Shown piece after piece: positions 1 through 5,579 of a DNA stretch of 5,579 nucleotides. The position numbers were made by a program, and so were the translations under genes. This DNA comes from JBBSGC01 sp038254525 (GTDB lineage Bacteria > Actinomycetota > Actinomycetes > Propionibacteriales > Nocardioidaceae): positions 1-5,579 of the forward strand of contig JBBSGC010000113.1 in NCBI GenBank assembly GCA_038254525.1. The letters run 5' to 3'. The notes beneath the pieces were generated by a model. That model saw only the letters and a program-made list of their open reading frames with translations. It was not told the DNA's origin and did no database searches. The first letter of the stretch is position 1. Each line of letters opens with the position of its first letter.

Positions 1-1
1 C

Positions 2-853
2 GAGACCTTCGGTGACGCCCGGGACCCCGCGATGCTCCTCGTGATGGGCCTGGGCGGCCCCATGGGCTGGTGGAGCGTCGACTTCTGCCGCAACCTGGCA
101 GACCGCGGCTTCTTCGTGGTCCGCTACGACAACCGCGACACCGGCCGGTCGACCAAGGTGTCGCCACGACGCCCACTGCGTACGACGGCCGTGGTCACGA
201 CCTTCCTGGGGTCCCGGCGGCACGCCGAGTACGCCCTGGACGAGCTGGCCGCGGACGCCTTCGGACTGCTGGACGCGCTGAGCGTGCAGCGCGCCCATCT
301 GGTCGGGGTCTCGATGGGCGGCATGATCGTGCAGACGATGGCCATCCACTGCCCACCACGGGTGGCGTCGATGACGTCGATCATGTCGACGACGGGCCGG
401 CGAAGCGTCGGCTGGGCGGACCCCCGGCTCTTCCGGATGCTGCTCGGCCGGTCCACGCTGACCCGCGAGAGCTACATCGAGCGCTCGCTGCTCACCTCGC
501 GGTCCATCGGGTCCCCCGGCTACCCCTGTGCCGATGACATCGGCAGAGCGCGGGCCATCGAGACCTATGACCGGGGATGGTCCCCCGCCGGGGTGGCCCG
601 CCAGCTGCTGGCCGTGCTGGCCCAGCCCGACCGGACCCCGCAGCTGCGCCAGCTCGACGTGCCGACCCTGGTCGTGCACGGTTTGGCCGACCGGCTCGTA
701 CACCCCTCGGGCGGTCGGGCCACCGCTTCAGCGATCCCGGGCGCCGAGCTGCTGATGATCCCCGGGATGGGTCATGACCTGCCCGCGCAGCTCGATGACA
801 CGTTGGCAGGGGCGATAGCGCGCACCGCCCGCCGCGCCCGCGCCGCGAGCTGA
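2..853 (+). CDS. Alpha/beta-fold hydrolase (RdmC-like esterase group), 5' partial
   Basis: This is a serine hydrolase that probably cleaves an ester; the substrate cannot be read from the sequence. The frame is open from the left edge, and conserved family sequence (ETFGDARDPAMLLVMGLGG) precedes the first ATG at 32, so the true start lies upstream. Counting from that ATG, the oxyanion-loop region MGLGGP is at residues 5-10, followed by RYDNRDTGRS at 31-40, a signature of the RdmC/aclacinomycin-methylesterase-like group. The nucleophile elbow GVSMGG places Ser94 (codon 311-313). The cap domain lies at about 115-200, the acid Asp220 is in HGLAD, and the catalytic His248 is in GMGHD, so the triad is complete. 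No membrane segment is visible; it is probably cytoplasmic. It ends tail-to-tail with the WS/DGAT gene, 37 bases between stop codons. A role in hydrolysing lipid or wax esters is suggested only by that neighbour; a bromoperoxidase-like or polyketide-tailoring hydrolase would look similar. Confidence 0.9.
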   Translation, partial: ETFGDARDPAMLLVMGLGGPMGWWSVDFCRNLADRGFFVVRYDNRDTGRSTKVSPRRPLRTTAVVTTFLGSRRHAEYALDELAADAFGLLDALSVQRAHLVGVSMGGMIVQTMAIHCPPRVASMTSIMSTTGRRSVGWADPRLFRMLLGRSTLTRESYIERSLLTSRSIGSPGYPCADDIGRARAIETYDRGWSPAGVARQLLAVLAQPDRTPQLRQLDVPTLVVHGLADRLVHPSGGRATASAIPGAELLMIPGMGHDLPAQLDDTLAGAIARTARRARAAS

Positions 854-900
854 GCCAGCACCGCCGGAGGAGGTCTCGGGGCTTCACGCTTCAGTCGCGG
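843..900. terminator. Possible bidirectional terminator hairpin over two stop codons
   Basis: The arm at 843-853 (CCGCGAgCTGA) is complementary to the arm at 891-900 (TCAGTCGCGG): ten base pairs with one bulged G at 849. The left arm holds the TGA of the hydrolase and the right arm holds the reverse-strand TGA of the WS/DGAT gene. The loop is long (37 bases, 854-890) and there is no T tract, so this is a weaker candidate than the hairpin at 3167-3194. It could serve both converging transcripts, or be a chance product of GC-rich coding ends. Confidence 0.4.
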
Positions 901-2360
901 ATCTGCGCGGCCAACGCGAGGAGCTCGTCGAGCGCCTCGGCCAGGTAGCCGATCAGCTTCCAGACGTCGGGGACCATCTCGCGGCAGACGACGACCCCGA
1001 AGTCCAGCGACCCGTCGTAGCTGAACAGCGTGATGTTCATGCCGCCGGTCATGTCGGTGACCGCCGAGACCGGGTAGATGCCCTCGACCAGGGCGCCGGC
1101 GACGTAGAGCGGCAGCTGGGGGCCGGGCACGTTGGAGACGAACAGGTTGAGTGGCGGGCCGGGGACCGTCGCGAGCTTGAACAGCGCCCGCGTCGCGAGT
1201 CCGGACAGCGCGGTGGGGACGGCCGCGGAGAGGTCCTGCAGGATCGACGCCGGCACCGCCTCGAACTGCCGCTTGGCTTCCGCTGTCGCCTCGGCGACTG
1301 CACGGAGCCGCTCCGCCGGGTCGGCGACGTCGGTGGGCAGCGAGGTGAGCATGACCGACAACAGGTTGCCCAGCTCGCCCTGCTCGTCGTCGCCGCGGAC
1401 CGACACCGGGACGGCCGCCACCAGCGGAATCGTGGGCAGCGCGTCGTGGTCGAGCAGCCAGCGGCGCAATGCGGTGGTCGCCATCGCCATCACCACGTCG
1501 TTGACCGTGAGCCCGAAGGCGTTCTTGACCGCCTTGACGTCGGCCAGCGGGACAGAGCCGTACGAGAAGCGTCGGTGGGCGGTGATCGTCCCGTTGAACG
1601 GTGTGTGCGGGACGGTGAGATCCCGGCCGTCGGCGAGGCGACCGGAGTCAGATGCGGTGGCCACCGCGACCAGCACGTCGGCGATCCCGCTGATCAGGCC
1701 GATGCCCGGGACGTTCTTGGCTCCCGGCAGGTCAGCCAGGTGCGGCAACGAACGCGGCAACGAGGTGACCAGCTCGCGGGCGCGAAGCGCGCTCGACGCG
1801 ACGCCGCGGAGCAGCAGGACTCGGCTGTCCGGAAGCGGCGCCGGCGACCAGGCGCCGGCGGGCTCCACCTCGCGGGGCTCGACGGTCACGTCGAGGACCG
1901 TGGCGAGGATCTCCGCGCCGGAGATGCCGTCGATCGCGGCGTGATGGACCTTGGAGTAAAGGGCGACCCTGCCGCCCTCGAGACCGTGGACCAGGTACAT
2001 CTCCCACAACGGCCGGCTGCGGTCCAGCGGGCGCGCATGGATGCGAGCCACCTGTTCGCCGAGCTGCTCGGCAGTGCCCGGCGGGCACAGCGCCACCTCC
2101 CGGGTGTGGTACTCGATGTCGAAGTCGGGGTCTTCCACCCAGTAGGGACTGCCCAGGCCGAGCGGCACCTCGACGAGCCGCTCACGCAGTGGCGCCGCCA
2201 GATGCACCCGCTCCTCCAGCAGCGCCCGGAAGCCGTCGAGAGTCAGCTCCCGGCCAGGCGCCGTCGACGGGTCGAGCACCAACAGAGCACCGACATGACC
2301 GGTCGTCGTCGCGGACTCGACGAACAGGAACTGCGAGTCGAGCGCCGAGAGCTGCTTCAC
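891..2360 (-). CDS. Wax ester synthase / diacylglycerol O-acyltransferase (WS/DGAT)
   Basis: This enzyme transfers an acyl group from acyl-CoA to diacylglycerol or a long-chain alcohol, making triacylglycerol or wax ester for storage lipid, probably at the inner face of the membrane. The product is 489 residues, a normal family length. It opens with the family N-terminus MKQLSALDSQF and carries PLWE at 117-120, the catalytic HHAAIDG at 139-145 (His139-His140, Asp144), the ND pair at 287-288 in TVNDVVMA, and NLFVSNVPGP at 405-414. The GTG start at 2360 is chosen because the family N-terminus begins there and AGAGGAC lies five bases upstream. The frame stays open to 2969, but that part is antisense to the next gene. 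Actinobacteria often carry several paralogues with different acceptor preference, and sequence alone does not settle TAG versus wax ester. The gene diverges from the spermidine-synthase-like gene and converges on the hydrolase. Confidence 0.95.
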   Translation of the reverse strand: MKQLSALDSQFLFVESATTTGHVGALLVLDPSTAPGRELTLDGFRALLEERVHLAAPLRERLVEVPLGLGSPYWVEDPDFDIEYHTREVALCPPGTAEQLGEQVARIHARPLDRSRPLWEMYLVHGLEGGRVALYSKVHHAAIDGISGAEILATVLDVTVEPREVEPAGAWSPAPLPDSRVLLLRGVASSALRARELVTSLPRSLPHLADLPGAKNVPGIGLISGIADVLVAVATASDSGRLADGRDLTVPHTPFNGTITAHRRFSYGSVPLADVKAVKNAFGLTVNDVVMAMATTALRRWLLDHDALPTIPLVAAVPVSVRGDDEQGELGNLLSVMLTSLPTDVADPAERLRAVAEATAEAKRQFEAVPASILQDLSAAVPTALSGLATRALFKLATVPGPPLNLFVSNVPGPQLPLYVAGALVEGIYPVSAVTDMTGGMNITLFSYDGSLDFGVVVCREMVPDVWKLIGYLAEALDELLALAAQIRD

Positions 2361-2365
2361 CGGTT

Positions 2366-2372
2366 GTCCTCT
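2366..2372 (-). promoter_or_regulatory. Ribosome-binding site of the WS/DGAT gene
   Basis: AGAGGAC on the reverse strand ends five bases before the GTG at 2360. It decides the start of a gene whose open frame continues about 600 bases further upstream. The same bases are complementary to GTCCTC further up the leader (forward 2391-2396), so this site may be partly masked in the mRNA. Confidence 0.7.
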
Positions 2373-2407
2373 CTTCCGACCCCGTGCCCGGAGGACGCGC
2401 AAGTCCT
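2366..2407 (-). promoter_or_regulatory. Possible alternative-pairing leader of the WS/DGAT mRNA
   Basis: Read along the reverse-strand transcript, the leader holds AGGAC (2407-2403), then after six bases GTCCTC (2396-2391), then after 19 bases GAGGAC (2371-2366), which overlaps the ribosome-binding site. The middle segment can pair perfectly with the first (five pairs, six-base loop) or the third (six pairs), but not with both. The second pairing would hide the ribosome-binding site. The complementarity is directly visible; a regulatory use is inference. It needs a transcript start upstream of 2407, whereas the best -10 box would start it near 2404 and remove part of the first segment. Confidence 0.25.
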
Positions 2408-2502
2408 GGCAGCGTACTTCCCAGGCCGGTCGGGGGACGATCCGGCGACCGCCGCACCGTTCGTACGCCAGCGGCACCGGCTCCCCGGGTGCATCGAGCA
2501 GC

Positions 2503-2508
2503 AAGGAG
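2503..2508 (+). promoter_or_regulatory. Ribosome-binding site of the spermidine-synthase-like gene
   Basis: AAGGAG, a near-consensus site, lies six bases before the ATG at 2515 and supports that start. A second in-frame ATG at 2530 has its own weaker GGAG (2517-2520) nine bases upstream, so a product five residues shorter is possible. Confidence 0.75.
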
Positions 2509-2514
2509 CGTGGG

Positions 2515-3174
2515 ATGGAGCACCGCACCATGGCACGGACGACGTCGTCGCGCGGCGAGCTGGTGCTGCAGCGCCGCGGCGACGGCGCGCTGGAGCTGCG
2601 GGTCAACGGCGTCTTCGTCATGGACACCGCGCACACGAAGAGCGAGCAGGCGCTCGCCCGCGCCGTCCTCGAGGCTGGTCCCGCTCCCCGGCGGGTCCTG
2701 GTTGGCGGTCTGGGCCTGGGCTTCACCGTGGCGACGCTGCTGGCCGACCCGCGGGTCGAGCAGGTCCTGGTCGCCGAAATCGAACCGGTCGTGGTGGCCT
2801 GGTTGCGCGACGGCACAGTGCCGCACGGCCCGGCGCTGCTCGGCGACGATCGGGTCGACGTGCGGATTGGGGATGTTCGCGATGTGGTGGCCGACTGCGG
2901 TCGGGAGTCGCTGGACGCGGTGCTCCTCGATGTCGACAACGGGCCCGACCACCTGGTGCACGCCGGCAACGCGTCCCTCTATCGGGAGCCGTTCCTGACT
3001 AGCTGCCTGGACCGGCTGCGGCCGGGCGGCCTGCTCGGCATCTGGTCCTCGACCCGGTCAGCGCCGCTCGAGCGGGCCTTGACGTCAGCCGCCGGCGGCT
3101 ACACCGTGCGGGCGCACGGCGTCGACCTGGCCGGACGGGCCGAGGAGTACGCGCTCTACCTGGCGGTGCGCTGA
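2515..3174 (+). CDS. Spermidine-synthase-like protein with SAM-methyltransferase fold
   Basis: The 219-residue product has a Rossmann-like class I methyltransferase fold of the spermidine synthase type. Short N-terminal strands (about 13-36) precede the nucleotide-binding loop GGLGLGF at 64-70, an acidic end of strand 2 (VAEIEP, Glu88/Glu90), Asp120 in RIGDV, LLDVDNGP at 137-144 in the place of the aminopropyltransferase active-site loop, and the post-loop strand LRPGGLLGIWSS at 168-179. True spermidine synthases are usually about 280 residues or more, with GGGDGG in the first loop and a DxxDPxGP active site. Here the first loop lacks the Asp and the second is shortened, so aminopropyl transfer is doubtful and the substrate is unknown. 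No putrescine or decarboxylated-SAM gene lies nearby. The gene stands alone, diverging from WS/DGAT and converging on the amidase with 12 bases between stop codons. Automatic pipelines would probably name it spermidine synthase. Confidence 0.85.
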   Translation: MEHRTMARTTSSRGELVLQRRGDGALELRVNGVFVMDTAHTKSEQALARAVLEAGPAPRRVLVGGLGLGFTVATLLADPRVEQVLVAEIEPVVVAWLRDGTVPHGPALLGDDRVDVRIGDVRDVVADCGRESLDAVLLDVDNGPDHLVHAGNASLYREPFLTSCLDRLRPGGLLGIWSSTRSAPLERALTSAAGGYTVRAHGVDLAGRAEEYALYLAVR

Positions 3175-3194
3175 GGGCTGGCCCGCTCAGCGCA
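3167..3194. terminator. Bidirectional terminator hairpin spanning both stop codons
   Basis: The arms TGCGCTGAG (3167-3175) and CTCAGCGCA (3186-3194) are perfect reverse complements over nine bases. Two further G-C pairs (3176-3184 and 3177-3183) can form inside if G3185 bulges, leaving a five-base loop. The forward stop TGA (3172-3174) and the reverse stop (3187-3189) sit symmetrically in the two arms, so the same stem forms in either transcript. There is no T tract on either side, which is usual for actinobacterial terminators. A single hairpin serving both convergent genes is the simplest reading. Confidence 0.65.
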
Positions 3195-4302
3195 GGGCGG
3201 CCTCAATTCGGGCGCCGACGGCGAGCAGGCGTTCCTCGCCGTACGGCGGACCCACCAGCTGCAACGACGTGGGCGGCTCGCCGCGCGGTGCGGGGATGGG
3301 CAACGACAGCGCCGGCAGACCGGCCAGGTTGAGTGGCACTGTCAACCGCGTCTTCCCGACTCCGCGCACCGCGTCCAGTCTTGGGACCTCGACCGCAAGG
3401 GTCGGCAACGCGAGAAAGCCGTGCCGGTCGAGCAGCGCGACCAGCACGCGGCGGGCTTCCACGGCACGTCGCCGGCCCACGACCACCCGCTGCGCAGTGA
3501 CGTCCCGGCCGCGCTCGATGGCGTGCACGTGCCGCGGCTCGAGCCGGTCCGCGCGGTCGAGCAGCGCCCGGTGCGCGACGAAGCCCTCGGCGCTCACGAT
3601 GTCGTCGGCGGCCTCCTTCCAGTCGTCCCACTGCGGCAGCTGGAGGTCGGTCGTCTCGACCTCGGCTCGCCGCAGTGCCTCGTCGACCGCCGCATCGATG
3701 CGCTCGTCGACTCCCGCAATCCGGATCCTGGACGCCGTGGATGGCAGGTCGTCGACCGCTTCGGCCCCGAAACCCGGCTCCAGCAGCTGCATGCCGACGA
3801 GGAGCCCGGCCACGTCGCGGGCGAGCGGTCCCACCGTGTCCAGCGTGCGGGAGAACTCGAAGACACCCTGCGTCGACAGCCGGCCGGTCGTGGTCTTCAA
3901 GCCGGCGATGCCGCAGCAGGCAGCCGGGATCCGCACCGACCCGCCGGTGTCGGTCCCGATCCCGACGTCGGCCTCTCCCACCGCCACCGCCACGGCCGAG
4001 CCGCTCGACGAGCCGCCGGGGATCAGGGCGGCATCGACCGGGTTGACCGGAGTGCCCGTCCAGAGGTTGATGCCGTCGGCGTGCCTGCACAGCTCCACCA
4101 GGTTGGTCTTGCCGACGATCCGCGCGCCCTGGCGGCGCGCCGCTTCGACCACCGAGGCGTCGAAAGCCGCCGCGCTTGCCGACTCGGCGATCGCCCGGCA
4201 GCCGACGGTCGAAGGTGTCCCGGCCACATCGATGCAGTCCTTCACCGCGACGCGTGGACCACTCCCGGAGCTGTCGAGGCGAAGCAGCCAGGTGGCGTCC
4301 AC
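3187..4302 (-). CDS. Amidase-signature-family hydrolase (compact)
   Basis: This enzyme hydrolyses an amide or similar C-N bond with a Ser-cisSer-Lys triad; the substrate is unknown. The 371-residue product has Lys21 in VAVKD, GGSSSGSAVAVA at 96-107 with the cis-serine Ser98, and the nucleophile Ser122 in DTGGSVRIP. The 24-residue gap between the two serines matches FAAH and malonamidase E2. The core continues as CCGIAGLKTTTGR (129-141), then VGPLARDV (157-164), and ends with LNLAGLPALSLPIP (324-337) and LQLVGPPYGEERLL. The usual family length is about 430-500; here only 20 residues precede the triad lysine, so the N-terminal helices are short or missing. The GTG at 4302 is chosen because GCAGGA lies seven bases upstream; GTG at 4338 would add 12 residues but has no good site. 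It is unlikely to be GatA: it is short, and no gatB or gatC is present. It diverges from fumC. Confidence 0.9.
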   Translation of the reverse strand: MDATWLLRLDSSGSGPRVAVKDCIDVAGTPSTVGCRAIAESASAAAFDASVVEAARRQGARIVGKTNLVELCRHADGINLWTGTPVNPVDAALIPGGSSSGSAVAVAVGEADVGIGTDTGGSVRIPAACCGIAGLKTTTGRLSTQGVFEFSRTLDTVGPLARDVAGLLVGMQLLEPGFGAEAVDDLPSTASRIRIAGVDERIDAAVDEALRRAEVETTDLQLPQWDDWKEAADDIVSAEGFVAHRALLDRADRLEPRHVHAIERGRDVTAQRVVVGRRRAVEARRVLVALLDRHGFLALPTLAVEVPRLDAVRGVGKTRLTVPLNLAGLPALSLPIPAPRGEPPTSLQLVGPPYGEERLLAVGARIEAALR

Positions 4303-4309
4303 GGCTCGA

Positions 4310-4315
4310 TCCTGC
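4310..4315 (-). promoter_or_regulatory. Ribosome-binding site of the amidase gene
   Basis: GCAGGA on the reverse strand ends seven bases before the GTG at 4302. It favours this start over the GTG at 4338, which has only GGGTGGC directly before it. Confidence 0.5.
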
Positions 4316-4331
4316 CGTCCGGCCTGCCCCG

Positions 4332-4365
4332 CTGTCACGCCACCCGGTCGACTAGCGTCGGCCTC
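4332..4365 (+). promoter_or_regulatory. Candidate fumC promoter, probably giving a leaderless mRNA
   Basis: TAGCGT at 4353-4358 fits the TANNNT -10 pattern and ends seven bases before the fumC ATG, so transcription would begin at or within a base of the start codon. CTGTCA (4332-4337) is a partial match to the -35 hexamer, with a rather short 15-base spacer. No Shine-Dalgarno sequence is visible in the bases before the ATG, which agrees with leaderless translation as is common in actinobacteria. The whole gap to the divergent amidase gene is 63 bases (4303-4365). No start site has been measured. Confidence 0.4.
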
Positions 4366-5579
4366 ATGACCGACTCGGTTGCAGCCAACGGGGACTACCG
4401 GATCGAGCACGACACGATGGGCGAGGTCCGCGTACCCGCGCAGGCACTGTGGCGGGCACAGACCCAGCGGGCCGTCGAGAACTTCCCGATCTCCGGCACG
4501 ACGCTGGAGAGCGGCCACATCCGCGCACTGGCCCTGGTCAAGGCGGCCGCCGCCACCACCAACGCCGAGCTCGGCGTGCTCGAAACAGACGTGGCCGCGG
4601 CCGTCTGGGAGGCAGCGATGGAGGTGGCCGAGGGCAAGTACGACGACCAGTTCCCCATCGACGTGTTCCAGACCGGGTCGGGAACCTCGTCGAACATGAA
4701 CGCCAACGAGGTCATCGCCAGCCTGGCCAGCGCGGCCCTCGGCCGGCCGGTGCACCCCAACGACCACGTCAACGCGAGCCAGTCCAGCAACGACGTCTTC
4801 CCCACCTCCATCCACCTGGCCGCCACCGCGGCCGTCACCCGCGAGCTCGTTCCGGCGCTGGCCCACCTCGCCGAGGCACTGGAGCGCAAGGCAGTCGAGT
4901 GCGCGGCGGTGGTCAAGGCCGGGCGTACGCACCTCATGGACGCCACCCCCGTCACACTCGGCCAGGAGTTCGGTGGCTACGCGGCGCAGGTCCGCAACGG
5001 CATCGCCCGGGTCGAGGCGACGTTGCCGCGAGTCGCCGAGCTGCCGCTTGGCGGCACCGCGGTGGGTACCGGGATCAACACACCGCGCGGGTTCGCCGCC
5101 CGGGTGATCGAGGTGCTGCGCGAGCAGACCGGCCTGCCGCTGACCGAGGCGCGCGACCACTTCGAGGCCCAGGGCGCTCGAGACGGCCTGGTCGAGCTGT
5201 CCGGCCAGCTGCGCACGGTTGCGGTCAGCCTGACCAAGATCTGCAACGACCTGCGCTGGATGGGATCGGGACCCACCGCCGGGCTGGGCGAGATCGCGCT
5301 GCCGGACCTGCAGCCGGGCTCCTCGATCATGCCCGGCAAGGTCAACCCGGTGCTGCCCGAGGCGACCCTCATGGTGTGCGCACAGGTGATCGGCAACGAC
5401 GTTGCGGTCACCGTCGCGGGCGCCGCCGGCAACTTCGAGCTCAACGTCATGCTGCCGGTGATGGCGCGCAACCTGCTCGAGTCGATCCGGCTGCTCAGCA
5501 CCAGCGGCACGGTGCTTGCCGACCGGTGCATCGACGGCATCACCGCCAACGTGGAGCGCGCCCGTGCGTACGCCGAGTC
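4366..5579 (+). CDS. fumC: Fumarate hydratase class II (fumarase C), 3' partial
   Basis: This enzyme reversibly hydrates fumarate to L-malate in the TCA cycle, as a cytosolic, iron-independent homotetramer. The frame is open from the ATG at 4366 to the right edge: 404 codons of the usual 460-470, so roughly the last 60 residues (C-terminal domain) are outside the window. Family landmarks in order are YRIEHDTMGEVRVP (11-24), GSGTSSNMNANE (104-115), VHPNDHVN (129-136, with His130 matching the E. coli B-site His129), SSNDVFPT (140-147), GRTHLMDATP (186-195, His189 matching catalytic His188) and GSSIMPGKVN (318-327, Ser319, Lys325 and Asn327 matching Ser318, Lys324 and Asn326). THLMD instead of the E. 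coli THLQD is, as I recall, common in actinobacterial fumarases. Aspartase shares the GSS signature, but the GRTHLMDATP and HPND contexts favour fumarase. The gene diverges from the amidase. Confidence 0.96.
   Translation, partial: MTDSVAANGDYRIEHDTMGEVRVPAQALWRAQTQRAVENFPISGTTLESGHIRALALVKAAAATTNAELGVLETDVAAAVWEAAMEVAEGKYDDQFPIDVFQTGSGTSSNMNANEVIASLASAALGRPVHPNDHVNASQSSNDVFPTSIHLAATAAVTRELVPALAHLAEALERKAVECAAVVKAGRTHLMDATPVTLGQEFGGYAAQVRNGIARVEATLPRVAELPLGGTAVGTGINTPRGFAARVIEVLREQTGLPLTEARDHFEAQGARDGLVELSGQLRTVAVSLTKICNDLRWMGSGPTAGLGEIALPDLQPGSSIMPGKVNPVLPEATLMVCAQVIGNDVAVTVAGAAGNFELNVMLPVMARNLLESIRLLSTSGTVLADRCIDGITANVERARAYAE

Larger units (their letters stand above)
2361..2514. promoter_or_regulatory. 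Divergent promoter region between WS/DGAT and spermidine-synthase-like genes
   Basis: These 154 bases separate two head-to-head genes and should hold both promoters. For the reverse gene, TACGCT (forward positions 2411-2416) fits the TANNNT -10 pattern and would give a leader of about 44 bases; only a weak -35 (TCGTCC, 2435-2440) lies upstream of it. I see no convincing -10 for the forward gene. A short inverted repeat (CGGTCG at 2427-2432, CGACCG at 2446-2451) could be an operator, but six-base arms are common in DNA this rich in GC. Confidence 0.45.

Noticed and set aside
492..887. Reverse open frame opposite the hydrolase 3' half
   Set aside because: It is Arg/Gly/Pro-rich, antisense to the cap and acid/histidine part of the hydrolase, and has no motif.
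2427..2451. Inverted repeat CGGTCG / CGACCG as an operator
   Set aside because: Six-base arms with a 13-base spacer are expected by chance in such GC-rich DNA, and the repeat is not placed against a convincing promoter.
2361..2969. Upstream extension of the WS/DGAT reading frame, adding about 200 residues
   Set aside because: The added sequence is low-complexity and Ser/Arg-rich, is unlike the family, and is antisense to the well-supported gene at 2515-3174. The family N-terminus and a ribosome-binding site both point to the GTG at 2360.
1446..3002. 518-residue forward open frame
   Set aside because: It is antisense to the WS/DGAT gene and then out of frame with the spermidine-synthase-like gene. 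Its composition is Arg/Ala/Gly-rich with no recognisable motif.
3187..4302. Amidase as GatA, the glutamyl-tRNA(Gln) amidotransferase subunit
   Set aside because: The protein is about 100 residues too short, its gene stands alone and no gatB or gatC is present. The shared GGSSSGS signature belongs to the whole superfamily.
3269..4369. 366-residue forward open frame across the amidase gene
   Set aside because: It is a Ser/Arg/Thr-rich antisense shadow of the amidase with no domain signature.
4303..5160. Upstream extension of the amidase reading frame, adding almost 290 residues
   Set aside because: It runs antisense through fumC, whose motifs are unmistakable, and shows no amidase-family sequence. 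It stays open because GC-rich DNA has few stop codons.
4395..5549. Two reverse open frames (4395-4955 and 4977-5549) opposite fumC
   Set aside because: Both are shadows of a highly conserved coding sequence, with no family resemblance or ribosome-binding sites that I can support.
1..5579. Mobile element, CRISPR array, tRNA or secondary-metabolite cluster
   Set aside because: No transposase or integrase, no regularly spaced direct repeats, no tRNA-like fold and no biosynthetic core gene was seen. The genes look like stable chromosomal metabolism.

Overview
The window looks like ordinary chromosome from a high-GC actinobacterium. By eye the DNA is very GC-rich (around 70%), third codon positions are almost all G or C, GTG starts occur, and the proteins (an actinobacterial-type wax ester synthase/diacylglycerol acyltransferase and a class II fumarase with the THLMD active-site variant) have an actinobacterial style. 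I cannot name the genus from this sequence. No mobile element, integrase, CRISPR array, tRNA or rRNA is visible, and base and codon use look uniform throughout.

Layout: five protein genes sit on strictly alternating strands, so none shares an operon with a visible neighbour. (1) An alpha/beta hydrolase of the RdmC-like kind (+), cut by the left edge, ends at 853. (2) A WS/DGAT storage-lipid acyltransferase (-) runs 2360 to 891. (3) A small spermidine-synthase-like, methyltransferase-fold protein (+) runs 2515-3174. (4) A compact amidase-signature hydrolase (-) runs 4302 to 3187. (5) A class II fumarase, fumC (+), starts at 4366 and is cut by the right edge after 404 codons.

The junctions are informative. 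Each of the two tail-to-tail junctions (hydrolase/WS-DGAT and spermidine-synthase-like/amidase) carries an inverted repeat that includes both stop codons. The one at 3167-3194 has a perfect 9-bp stem and is a good candidate for a shared bidirectional terminator. The two head-to-head junctions (2361-2514 and 4303-4365) must hold divergent promoters. fumC has no Shine-Dalgarno sequence but has a TANNNT -10 box seven bases before its ATG, the arrangement expected for a leaderless actinobacterial mRNA. The WS/DGAT leader contains three mutually complementary short segments, one of which is its ribosome-binding site.

Functionally, the window pairs lipid-storage chemistry (WS/DGAT, with a hydrolase next to it that could act on esters) with a TCA-cycle enzyme and two poorly specified enzymes. 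Nothing ties the five genes into one pathway, and I see no clear sign of a novel multi-gene system. The points most worth a second look are the stop-codon-spanning hairpins, the leaderless fumC start, the possible self-occluding WS/DGAT leader, the degenerate active-site motifs of the spermidine-synthase-like protein and the short N-terminus of the amidase.
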